64,000 nt of DNA. It comes from Escallonia rubra (taxonomy: Eukaryota > Streptophyta > Magnoliopsida > Escalloniales > Escalloniaceae). Positions within the stretch are counted from its first letter, which is position 1. Each line of letters starts with the position of its first letter. A program made the translations under genes and the position numbers. The notes beneath the pieces are model-generated. The model saw only the letters and a program-made list of their open reading frames with translations. It ran no database searches and was not told the origin of the DNA. The stretch is taken from positions 62,001 through 126,000 of the forward strand of contig JAVXUO010002287.1 in assembly GCA_033065855.1 (NCBI GenBank), read 5' to 3'. Below, piece by piece: positions 1 through 10,256 of this stretch.

Positions 1-35
1 GTGATCTGAGAGTGAGAACCACACGTCTGTCTACC

Positions 36-41
36 TATATA
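36..41 (-). promoter_or_regulatory. TATA-like box of a MADS-like copy off the left edge
   Basis: Same TATATA context as at 23605, which lies about 80 bp upstream of the MADS-like ATG at 23527. By that spacing a start codon would lie about 42 bases left of the window. The gene itself is not visible here. Confidence 0.4.
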
Positions 42-355
42 AGAGAGGAGGCGAGAGAGCCAAAATAGGCTTGTTGCGGCCGGAATAAATCCTGTGATCT
101 GAGAGCAATAACTGCACGTTTATGAAGAGAAGATTGTATACAAATCCATATATAGGAAAAGATTCCTTAGGAATCCTTGTAGAGGAGTAAATCATAAGGA
201 AACAATTCTAGGATGATTGAAATCATAAATAAACTAGGAAACTAATTTTTACATAAAAGTCAAATTTTTGCAATGCCATTCAACTTATGTGGTTTGCTCG
301 TATTGGCTGTTTTTATTGACAAGTAAAGCGGTTGAGTTTTAAATTCAGCAACTGA

Positions 356-673
356 GGGCCGTATGTTTTATCATTTTTGTTTTCTATTTTTTGCAATGAT
401 AACGAAAAAGATGTCTTTTGATATGTATTTTTACTAGTTTCAGTTTTCATTTTGGATATAATTACTCAAATAGTGTCAAAACTCTGAAAACATCTTAGAT
501 GTGTTTTCAGTTTTTTCCAACCAAAATTAACCCGATATCAAAAAAAATAACAAAATTTTTTTTTGTGAAAAAATGATAAAAGTACGCAAACGTATTTTCT
601 TACTGGATATTAAAATCATGAAAATAAAAATACAAAATAAAAACATAAAACGAAAATACTAAACATACAGCCC
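356..673. mobile_element. MITE with GGGC(C/T)GTATGTTT ends, unit 1
   Basis: The left end GGGCCGTATGTTT and the inverted right end GGGCTGTATGTTT bracket an AT-rich 318 bp segment with no coding capacity. Flanks share CAACT, a partial target duplication. The fourth unit has an uninterrupted GCAACTGCACTC at the matching place. Family is not certain; hAT-like is possible. Confidence 0.6.
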
Positions 674-778
674 AACTTTCTGACGTCCCAAAATGCAGGA
701 ATTGTAGCTAACGATTAAAAACCTTAAGAACGAAATTTTTTGTTGCAATCTATGTAACCTTTCCCACATTGGCGAATT

Positions 779-1606
779 CAGGGGCGGAACCTGGAAATTT
801 TTTCAGGGGGTGCAAAATTTCTATCGAATGCACCACAAAAAAAAAAGAAAAAAAAATTTTATAGTAAAATAATATTATATAGAGATTTTTTTAAATCTCT
901 ATATAATCACTGAATTAAACGAAATTTAAGAACTTTATTATATCTCTATATAATCACTGAAATTAAACTATACCAATGTTTCGATACTCAAAATTTTAGA
1001 ATTAAACTCTAGGTTTATGATACTTTTAATGTACAAATATATTTGTATTGATATCTATATACATGCAAAATAACCCAAATCTGTAGCATAAGCATCGACA
1101 TAAAAATATAAAATAAACAATAACAATAAATTAACGATAATTTACCAAAGCAGTGGGCCACTCCGTCAAGCACTCAAGTCTCAAGTAGACAACACTCAAC
1201 AGATAACAGACAAATTCACCATGGCTGGATGCAACTCTACCATTAATTGGGACGAAGCAACAGACAACAGACAAATTCCCAGCAGCAAATCCCAGCAATC
1301 GTCCGTGCAGCAGCTCGCGGTCGTCGGCAGCCGACAGGGTGACTGGGTGAGGCACTCCGTCAAGCAGATCTGGTCGCGTGGTCGGACGACGTCAAGCAGT
1401 GGCACTTCGTCAAGCAGATCTGGTGACTGGTCGCGTGGTCGGACGCCGGACAGAGACTCGGAGATCTGGTCGCCGGCGGAGTGCCGTTTCTTCAAGATCT
1501 GGTCGCCGGTCGGAGATCTACAAGGTGGGTTCAGACCGTTCAGTCGCGTGGCGTCGCCGACAATATGTCAGATCTAGTCGCCGGTCGTTACGTCCACTGT
1601 CCACTG

Positions 1607-1643
<37 letters not shown>

Positions 1644-1756
1644 CCGAGTTGTGGTCTCGGGAACGGGGTGGTGTGATTCCCGAAAACCCAATTTTTTTTT
1701 TTAAGAAGTCAGGGGGTGCTTCAGCCCCCCCTTGCCACAACGTAGGTCCGCTCCTG
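779..1756. mobile_element. hAT-like non-autonomous element, unit 1
   Basis: The left end CAGGGGCGGAACCTGG and the inverted right end CAGGAGCGGACCTACG resemble the CAGGGGCGGA termini of plant hAT (Tip100-type) elements, followed by the usual G-run (TTCAGGGGGTGC on the left, CAGGGGGTGCTTCAG on the right). GGCGA occurs close to both ends, an imperfect target duplication. The interior has an AT-rich left half with a hairpin (874-907) and a GC-rich right half with tandem-like GATCTGGTCGCCGG motifs and a (GT)n(GA)n run. No transposase is visible. The fourth unit lacks the insertion near 62310. Confidence 0.7.
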
Positions 1757-2688
1757 TAAGGCGATGGTGTCGAAACACAAAAATATCCGGGTGTCCAACA
1801 TCCATGGGCGGCCTCTAAGATTGAATCTGAGAAAAAACTTCTATTTTCTGCATGTCCATTCACGAACACCTTCAACCGCCGCTGTATCACTACTGCCGAC
1901 CAACACCCTTCGATCTTTTCCATCTTTTTTGTCCTCCTTTTTTCTTTCAGCACGAAAACCCACACCACCACCAACAACTTCTTACATTTCGGTCGCCCTC
2001 AAACCCGAGCGACCACCATTAGTTGCAGGATCAGGTGTCGTCTACCATACCACCATCCTCATATTCCGGTCACCATCCCCAGTTGAAGGTCATAAGCATT
2101 CAATCGCGAAATCAACCACCATCACTTTCATCGTGTCCACCACAACTACCGTAAACCCACCACCAAGGCCCACCTGATCTACACATTGAAGATATGCAGT
2201 CAACACCACGTGTGAAGCTACAATCTCATCAAAAATCAAAGATAAAAAAACCATTATGTGAATATTCAGCCTCAACCCGCCGGTTCTGGAAGTACCTAGA
2301 TTAAACCACTTATAATTGAATGAATCATAGACCCACTGGGATTTTGGGATTGATTATGAGTACTGACCACGAAGATCAGCCTGACTATTATGCAGAACTC
2401 TGAAAGAAGAAGTAACATCTATATCTTTACTGCCGAATATTGTAAATCATTTTTGGCCGATATACCCTCCGCTAGTTACTCCAATAACAATCACTTTATT
2501 ACTTTCTTGTTAATGTAGTTGATGTTAAACGAACATTGAGTGATGAATGTAATCTAAACATTGGAAAATGAAAGGTGCGGTGGTGGGAAAGAGATAAAAA
2601 AGAAAGGAAGCTCTTTAACCGAAAGGAAAAAACAAAGTAAATGGTTAATTAGGCTCTCAAAAAACTGAAAAGGAAAAATATATCTTGC
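1757..2688. other. Non-coding flank shared with the fourth unit, unit 1
   Basis: No convincing gene. The CCACC-rich stretch gives open frames of proline/threonine-rich nonsense. Homologous sequence continues in the fourth unit (62310-62885), where substitutions and indels break the same frames, which argues against coding. Confidence 0.6.
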
Positions 2689-2705
2689 AACTTTTTCTAA
2701 ATTGC

Positions 2706-3065
2706 TACTATCCTATTTAGAGGGAAAAGTTTCCAAGCTAAACTGAAGAAGCTGGGACTTGCAGTGATAGTTTACATGCTCTGGGGGGAAAGGAATGCTC
2801 GGATCTTCAAACAGCAACCACAGAATATGGAAGCAACTTTTCAGCAGATACAACAATGGATGCAATGGAGAGTAAAAAGCTGGAAGAGAGTTCCATGCTC
2901 CAGCAAGAACATGACATTATGTGATAATTGGGAGATAGATAGAAGAATACTACTTGATTGATATTTTGTCATTGCTTATAAGCTAGGAAAGCTAAGTAAG
3001 GAAATATTGTACATCTGTAAATACATATTTTGAGATCAATACAATTGACTTTCACCAAAAAAAAA
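2706..3065 (+). mobile_element. 5'-truncated LINE 3' end, unit 1
   Basis: A 360 bp insertion is flanked by a perfect 17 bp target duplication AACTTTTTCTAAATTGC (2689-2705 and 3066-3082) and ends in a poly(A) run. Codons up to a stop at 2961 read VYMLWGERNARIF and QWRVKSWKRVP, typical of the extreme C-terminus of plant L1-type reverse transcriptases (zf-RVT region). Only the tail of the polyprotein is present, so the copy was dead on arrival. Confidence 0.85.
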
Positions 3066-3314
3066 AACTTTTTCTAAATTGCACTCTATGGTAATAATGT
3101 TTACGCAAAAAAAGAGAAAATACAACAAATCTCACAAAACCAAACCAAATTAGAATAAAATGATGAAGATTTCATATCTCGAGTGTATACCATAAATCAA
3201 TTTAACAGTTTACAGCAACAAAGACGTGAATTGCTTCTTAAAATTTTTTCATACGCTATTTTTTTCACCAGCAGCATCACACATTTCGTAAAGTGAAATG
3301 GAGAAAAAGATGGA

Positions 3315-3729
3315 GGCCCCGTTTGACACTCATCTTTTTTTTTTTCAGTTTTGGAAATTGAAAAAAAAAAACGCGTTTGGTAACTATTTGTTTTCCTTCT
3401 CCAATTTAAAAAACCAGTTTTTAAACTGAAGAAGAAAAAAAAAACTCCAAAAATGAGTTTTTTTTTTTCACTTTTGGTTTTTTTTTAGGCCACCGCTGGC
3501 CACCGCTACGTCCCACCACCGCCACCGCAAACCACCAAAAAAAAAAAACTCAAAATAAAAACTGGGTTATCAAACACAAAAAAAAAAAAAAAAAACTCAA
3601 AATAAAATTGGGTTATCAAACACCCACTTGTTTTTGTAAAAAAAAAAATAAAAAATTTAACTGCTCTTTAATATATATATTTTTTTAAAACTGAAAACCA
3701 AAAAAAAAAAAATATTGTCAAACAAAGCC
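3315..3729. mobile_element. MITE with GGCCCCGTTTGACA ends, unit 1
   Basis: The left end GGCCCCGTTTGACA and the inverted right end GGCTTTGTTTGACA are flanked by TGGA on both sides. The interior is A/T runs plus a short GC-rich GGCCACCGC motif and repeated GGGTTATCAAACAC. Non-coding; superfamily unclear. Confidence 0.55.
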
Positions 3730-4044
3730 TGGAGTTTCAAGTAGTCTAGTGAAACATACATTTCGTTAAAAGAGTAAGGCTACTGCCAAAAAGTCCAATT
3801 CAGTAAAAGGTCTCGAACGGTTTATTCTAAAATCTACACTATAAAAACAAAAAATAGTTTATGTTTCACTTAGCCAAGTTTGAGTTTCTCTCTCTCTTTG
3901 TATAATGGAAGAGATGGAAAGTGAGAAAATGGTAAAGAAAAAAAATGGTAAAAAAAGGGGATTAACACCATCCACTTGGCTCTTTGGGTGCTGTAAGATC
4001 AGTTGGAGAAATAAAATTTTTTCCATCGGTAGATAGGGATCGGG

Positions 4045-4057
4045 CCCCCCCCCCCCC

Positions 4058-4112
<55 letters not shown>

Positions 4113-4121
4113 GAGAGAGAG
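4045..4121. repeat. Compound microsatellite downstream of CYP79 copy 1
   Basis: A C-run, a long (CA)n, a short (TA)n and (GA)n lie about 190 bp past the CYP79 stop codon. The rest of 3730-4304 is the gene's 3' flank, with no other gene seen. Confidence 0.95.
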
Positions 4122-4304
4122 TGCTAAGAAAGAGAAGAAGATTTAGGGTTTTTAGATTTAAACGCCTTTAGCAACGAATTTTTGGCCGTCGCTAAAAACA
4201 TATAAACTTATTCATTCTAGTTCGTTTCATTCTTTGTGCAACGCACAAGATCAATACTAGTTATATGCGAGGGGCAAGAGGGATATGATATACAAACGGA
4301 GAAG

Positions 4305-6311
4305 CTAGGTTTGAGCATCAGGATACAAGCTTGGAGCCAAACGTGGCCTTGCTAAAGCAAGCAAAGGTGTAGCAAGAAACAAATCCCCTACTGATTCAAT
4401 GAGTTCAATGCTTTCTACGTTGGGTGGCATGCTCCAAGTGAACCCTTGAAGAAGCCTAGCCAGCAGCATTGTAGTCATGGTGGATCCCAAATTAACTCCT
4501 ACGCATCCACGCCTCCCGGTGCTAAACGATAGCATGCGTAGGTCTGGCTCAGCAAGAACCACCTCGGAGCTGTCCTTTAGGTGGCGCTTCGGCTTGAACT
4601 TAAGCGGCTCGTCCCAAACTTTTGGGTTCCGCCCTAGTCCTGGACGGCTGAGCAGCACATGACTACCCTTTGGGATGAAGTATCCTGCCACGGTGGTGTG
4701 TGAGACCGAGACGTGTGGGACATTGAAGGGGGCGATCGGGTGGAGCCGAAATGCCTCCCTCGCGCACGCCTTCACGTAGTTGAGCTGCGAGATGTCGGAT
4801 TCTTGAACCCACCTGTCCTTTCCAACCACCCTGTCAAGTTCTTCAATGGCTTGCTGGAAGGTCTCTGGTCGATTTAGCATCTCCGCTAGTGCCCACTCTA
4901 TAGCGTTCGATGGGTTGTCGACCGTTGCTATCATTAGTTCCTGTGAATATGAAAGAAATTGATTAACCCCCAATTTTGGCAAAGCTAGGTTAAGATTATT
5001 TCAAGGCTTAGAGAGTTCAACTGAAAAACCATTAACTGCTGTACACATTGCCTGTTATTAATAAAAGATTTATTATTTTACAAAAAACACCTACCTAGTA
5101 CTACTGTTTGATCCAACTTATACTACCGTTTCAGTTCGTTCCAGAGAAAGAGGGAGATTGACCTTACTCATGGGCTTCATCTTGTAAAAACCTAATAATT
5201 AACCAAATATTATCTTATGATGTCGTACAAATGTGGAGTGCCTGTTATGCGCGCGTGCTTCTGAGAGAGAGAGAGAGAGTCTTACAACAATCTGTGCTTT
5301 GATCTCGTCCTCAGATAGTAGTGGCCCTCCATCAGCATCCCTGAGCCTGATTAGAACATCAAGCAAATCATTTGCTTCCTTCTCCCCATCCCTCCCTTGT
5401 CTAATTCTCGCGTTAATTATTGGATCATGAAACTTCTTCATTGAAGCCATAGCTTTCTTCATTACCTTCTCATGACCATCCAAATCAAACCCCCTCAAAA
5501 ATGGAAAATAGTCGGAAACACAAAAAGAATAAAGATAACCAAGAATGGTAAAGAGAGCCTCCACATGCTCTTCCTCTTCAACTCCTGGCCCTCCATCCTC
5601 CATGCCCTCCCCAAAAAACCTCCTCCCAAGAATCATTTTCCTAATCACATTCCCGCAAAAATGCTGGGCCGCCATGCGGACATTGACTAGACCGAGGCCG
5701 CTCACCCCCTTCGCGCATTGGTTGAAGACATAGCGAACGAGGTGATCGGCTTCCTCTACTCTTTTGTCATGCATCCAGCGGTGTCTTGCGGGGGAGAGCA
5801 CCTCGGAAGTGACGACTCTCCTCATTTTCTTCCATTGTTCTCCCAAAGGAGTGAGAGCCGTCGATAAGTATCCACTGCTTGTGAGATCAGAAGCCATGGT
5901 TTTAGGCCGGGAGGAGAAAACCGCGTCTTGCTTTTTCAAGAACTCACGCCCTAGTTCTGGAGACGTGACTGCAACGACGTGGACATTCCCGATGCGGATA
6001 CACAAGATTTCTGTGTTCATTTCCTCCATGAGCTTGTGTATCCATCGGAAAACAGGCCTGTTTTTCAGCATCTCGGGGAGGTTTCCGATTAACGGCCATG
6101 GTTTAGGGCCAGGAGGTAGCAAGACTGGGTTGGTTTTCTTCCTACCCGATGGTGTACATCCGGCAACGAATATCAAAAGCACTGCCAAGATAAATAGGAA
6201 TAAGCAGATGTTGAATGGGGTTGATGGATAGCCAATGTCAATCTTCTGAAGGGTGGAGATGAAGAGGGTTGTGGTGTTGAAGGAAGGTAGGCTTGGGGTT
6301 TGGTTCTCCAT
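4305..6311 (-). CDS. CYP79: CYP79-family cytochrome P450, copy 1 (two exons)
   Basis: Probable amino acid N-monooxygenase making an aldoxime, anchored in the ER membrane; the substrate cannot be read from sequence. Exon 1 is 6311-5286 and exon 2 is 4940-4305, with a phase-0 intron (donor GTAAG, acceptor TTCACAG), giving 553 residues, normal for the family. The N-terminus has a hydrophobic anchor (about 34-52) and LPPGP at 65-69. The I-helix reads TVDNPSNA (348-355), where CYP79s carry asparagine in place of the usual threonine. ExxR is E404-R407, and FNVPHV (414-419) follows. The heme motif is F481-STGRRGCVG with Cys488; SFSTGRRGC is the CYP79 form. The FxPERH-type motif reads FKPKRH (457-462), with Lys in place of Glu. 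All key residues are present, so it looks functional. Copy-specific residues are Pro174 and Phe218. Confidence 0.93.
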
Positions 6312-6415
6312 GGTCTTTGCTCAATCGCAAGTCTATGATTCTTTTTTGCATGTGCTTGTGCTTGTGCTTTTGCTTGTGCATGTACAGCATGAGGATGAAA
6401 CCCATGTTGCTTGCC

Positions 6416-6422
6416 ATTTATA
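6416..6422 (-). promoter_or_regulatory. TATA box of CYP79 copy 1
   Basis: TATAAAT on the minus strand, about 105 bp upstream of the ATG at 6311, within the usual plant spacing plus a short 5' leader. Conserved in all three copies. Confidence 0.55.
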
Positions 6423-6539
6423 ATGGTTCTCAAATGATACTCCGTAAAAGACATGACTTCTGGAGACAAGGTTCAATAGTGAGAGATGAGTGAGAGGTTG
6501 CAATCCATGGTTCATGCACTGTATATGGTCTGCATGTCA

Positions 6540-8908
6540 CCTTCAGCGCCTAACGTTTTTCACAATTTTGACAGGTAACCACATGGAAGTAGTTTACAAT
6601 GGGTTTGTCCACTGCCTGGGTTCAATGGGGTTTAAGTAGTAAAACAGGGTGATTTGATCTCGTTAACCTATTTAACTTGAAGTGATATAATTAATGAAGC
6701 CACATCTCTAATCAGTTAAGTTTTCTAATTATGACCTTGTGACTTTTTCTAAACCAATCTTATTGTCCTCTTCGCAAAGGCATACTAAATCCATGAAAAA
6801 CAATTACCGGCCATAATGAGTGTTTTTTACATGCATATTTTCCAACACCCAATATTTACTACCATTAGAACCAACAAACTTTACTTCGTATCCCAAATAA
6901 TGATCATACTTGGCCGAGAAGAGGATCGACCTCCTTAACTTCTTCTCAGTCTCATCAAATTCTGATGAAAGTATGGCAATAAACTTCGACCTTACTTTAA
7001 ATTGACTTTTTTATTGTAGAAATCCAATACTCCCATGTCAATATTAAGTTACTAAAATTTGAACCAACCACACCCATTTTAGTCTCAGTAGAGTCTTTCA
7101 GTGGCAATTAATAAGGTGAAGCAGGATCAGGAACAACGAATCTCTTTATGATAAATAGATCCATTTTGCAAGAGAACATAAGAACGATTGAACAATTCAA
7201 GGAAATGCCTAACTAATATAACATTTTTGGCTCGTGCAATAGAGAACCGTAAGTTTTAAAATTCGTAATTCGCAATTAACATGTTTTTTTTTAAACTGAA
7301 TAGCAATATGATTCTTATTAATTTTTTGGGTTTTGACATACCTTACCCCCATTGTTTTTGTAAAAAGTAAGAGGATTGAAGATAATGATTGACCTCATAA
7401 AATCTAGCTTGCAAGATCTTTTCATGTACACATAACACGCTCCTTGTAGAAAATTAGCATTAGCTTTAAGAGGATGCATGACTTTGTAAATAGCAAAATG
7501 AGAAGAAACTGACTATACATTAGACGCGGAGACATTACGATTTAGGTGGCTCCATATATAAGCACTATCAGGATCCTAATTTAACAACGGAGGTAAGTCA
7601 CGAGGGCGTTGGAAGCAAAGGCGAATGTGCCCCCGTGATTCAAGCGTATAATTGATCTACAACAATTTTGATTGTGATAATTGGTAAACAAGATTGAGAT
7701 ATATGCACCTAGTTAGCAAGTACTAAGCTGATTGGCCGGTAACTTCTATTAAAGAACGATTAATAGAAAATGATATTATTTGGGGAACTTGAAATATACG
7801 ATGGTCTTATAGAAAGGAACTTGACTAATTTTGTGAAAAAGAAGCAACCTCGGCACAGATAAGAGCGGCTTATTTGTGCAATAGTTTGTGATGGTGGTGT
7901 CAAAAAAGGAGGGTTTTTAAAGTGAAAAGGGAATCAAAGATAGGCGGAAGGGGAGTGTGATACAAAGACAAGGCCAGAGGTATATTTATAGGAGAGAGTG
8001 GAGAAGACGGTCAAGTGGAAAGCTTTCAAACCAAAATGATGCCGTTTTACTCGAATGAAAATCTTTTTAGCTCATAGGAAATATCAAGAAAAATACCTTA
8101 CTGAAGTCGTCTTCAAGACCCCGTTAAAAGATCAATATATAGTAGAAAAATGAATTCAGGAAGCCGACTTGGGGGCCGGGGTGCTCCCTCAAGATTGCTT
8201 GGGAAGGAAATGTAGTCTAGGTTGATGCACCTGATGGCTTGACATACCCCTTATTATCCCAAAAAAAAAAAAAGGGGGCAAATAAGTGATTGAAGCAATG
8301 AAAAACTATAAATTCTTAAAGAATCAACGATGAATTGTATTAATGTAACAAAATGCTTTATGTAAGTTGCTTACAAGCTTATACTATTCGTGTAAAAAAA
8401 TAGCTTATAAGCTTAGTTTTGGTACGCAGACCTTGAGATGTTTAGAGTACTTGGGAGTTAGGAGAGTAAAAAATGAATATTAACAACTTTATTTTACTAT
8501 CCTTAGCGAAATCTAGTTTTGGTATCAGAAACCACTGTGGCCATGAACCAATTGAAATTACGGCCGCCATAAACAGCTATAAAAGATCGAGTCGCCTTTA
8601 AAAGCTAGAAGACTTTTTTAAATAGTTAAAATCGTCTTCTTATAGCTATTTTAGCCATGAAGCACTGTTTCGTGTTCGTATCGACGCCAAGAAGAAAAAC
8701 AAAAAGAAAAAAGAAGTCTAAATCAGGTTCGGGTTTGTATTCTGTCTAAGGGAGAACTGTTTGGACTTCAATTACTTTTCTAAAATTAATTTTCTTTTAT
8801 ATGTTGTTTCAAAAAAATAGACTGGACTCTAGCTCCAAGGAGTTTTCTTGATAAGCAAAAATCAATCTTTGTAGTAGCTATAAGGAGGGTCCGGGCTCAT
8901 ATAGCAAC
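6540..8908. other. Upstream region of CYP79 copy 1
   Basis: AT-rich upstream sequence of the CYP79 gene. No open frame or RNA gene is convincing. Ends where unit 1 alone continues into 8909-13236. Confidence 0.6.
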
Positions 8909-9330
8909 ACTTAACACCATCAAAAGAATTGAATATCCCATTGCGTCACTAGTTGTAATTGCTGGTGTGTATTCATCAGTTACTCTCGGATTATTTTCTT
9001 ATTTTTCGGACTAAAGAAATCTTTGAATTGAAGGATGTTTTTTTTTTCTTTTCTTTTCTTCCCAAAGCATCCTTTTAAGTGCCATTATTTTCTAGATACT
9101 CTTGCAGAGTAATCTGATGGCTGAATTTGGCGATTAAGAACCACTAATTTCAAGATAATCATGATTTATCTACATAAATTATGCAACTTTAATCTAAGGG
9201 TCCGATTGGCAAACGGAATTGGAATTAGAATTGAGAATTGTAATTCAATTCCAATTCCCATAGAATTGGAATTGACTTGGAATTAAATAAAATTTGTAAT
9301 TCCATTGATTGGTTAGTACAAAAAACTAGA

Positions 9331-9680
9331 TTAAGAATTGAAATTGTTAAAGTAAAAAAACAAGAGGTAAATATGCAAAACAGAAGTTTCATATTTTTCC
9401 TACTAAATCATACCGAACAACGCTCCCCGCCCCAGTCCAGAGAACAAAAGAAAAAGAAAAGAAAAAAAATACACATAAGATGACTTAAGTACACAATGTT
9501 AAGTACACAATGTACATATGACTTAAGCACAAAAGATTGGATTAAGAATTGAAATTGTTAAAGTCAAAAAATAAAAGATAAATATGCAAAACAGTTGTTT
9601 CAAGTTTTTCTTATCAAATCATATTCCACAAAACCCCACCCAACCAGAGCAAAAGAAAAGGAAAGAAAATACACATACTA
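9331..9680. repeat. Imperfect direct repeat, period about 211 bp
   Basis: TTAAGAATTGAAATTGTTAA occurs at 9331 and again at 9542, with further matching sequence (AAATATGCAAAACAG) after each. It is a subterminal tandem duplication inside the PIF/Harbinger element. Confidence 0.6.
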
Positions 9681-10013
9681 TGACCACGTACAAAATGAAA
9701 AAATGAGTCCACTAAAATAAATGTACATATGACGACCAAGTATAAAATAGAAAAATGAGCCTATTTTTTTGTTCGTCAAAGATAACATCAGTCAACATTA
9801 CCACATACCCAGCTAAAAAATATTCAACCAACAACCACCATGAATACACCATAGCTCCTCAGAATGCACCACATATTATGTCGTTTCAACAAGAAAATAG
9901 TTCCTAAAGAGAGAACATTTCTAATATACAGTAGTAAGATATGATGAGATAAACAATAATAACAAAATAGCTGCTACAGAAATAACAGTTCAGATAGGTA
10001 ATTAGCTATTATA

Positions 10014-10256
10014 TCAAACTCCTCGTCCACGCCTAGCTTGATATTCAGCAAACATGCCCTTTGCTAAATTCTCTCTAAATGTTGTCCATTCAAGCGTAAG
10101 CTGGACAGATCTTATCACTTCCTCATCGCCCGTGTCATCTGGAATTTGAACGGTTGCTAATTCTGCATCAACCTCAACTAATAATCTTGTTTCTTGTTCA
10201 ATTTACTCATCTCGTATGAAATTATGCAAAATGCAACATGCATTGACCATTCGAAC
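10014..10256 (-). pseudogene. PIF/Harbinger transposase C-terminal exon remnant
   Basis: After a TTTTAG acceptor, 81 codons begin VRMVNACCILHNFIRDE, the conserved C-terminal block of PIF-type DDE transposases, and end YQARRGRGV followed by a stop. Codon 18 is a stop (TAA), and no catalytic D or E region is visible upstream of it, so the gene is dead. Confidence 0.75.

Noticed and set aside
1131..1977. Overlapping open frames of 70-130 codons on both strands in the hAT-like element
   Set aside because: Low-complexity (Arg/Ser-rich, CVCV and SLSH runs from (GT)n(GA)n), no domain, and inside a transposon.
1764..2177. 137-codon frame rich in Pro and Thr, in all three units
   Set aside because: Compositional, from CCACC-rich DNA; the homologous part of the fourth unit is broken by indels.
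3540..3610. Regular GGGTTATCAAACAC spacing suggesting a repeat array
   Set aside because: Only two or three copies split by A-runs inside a MITE; explained by simple local duplication.
3859..4101. Frame starting with a Cys-Val run downstream of CYP79
   Set aside because: Produced by the (CA)n microsatellite; it differs between units only because repeat length differs.
5764..6231. 155-codon plus-strand frame inside CYP79 exon 1
   Set aside because: Antisense shadow of the P450 coding strand.
6173..6469. 98-codon frame over the CYP79 start and leader
   Set aside because: Alternative frame across the 5' leader with Ala/His repeats from GCTTGTGCTTGTG; no domain.
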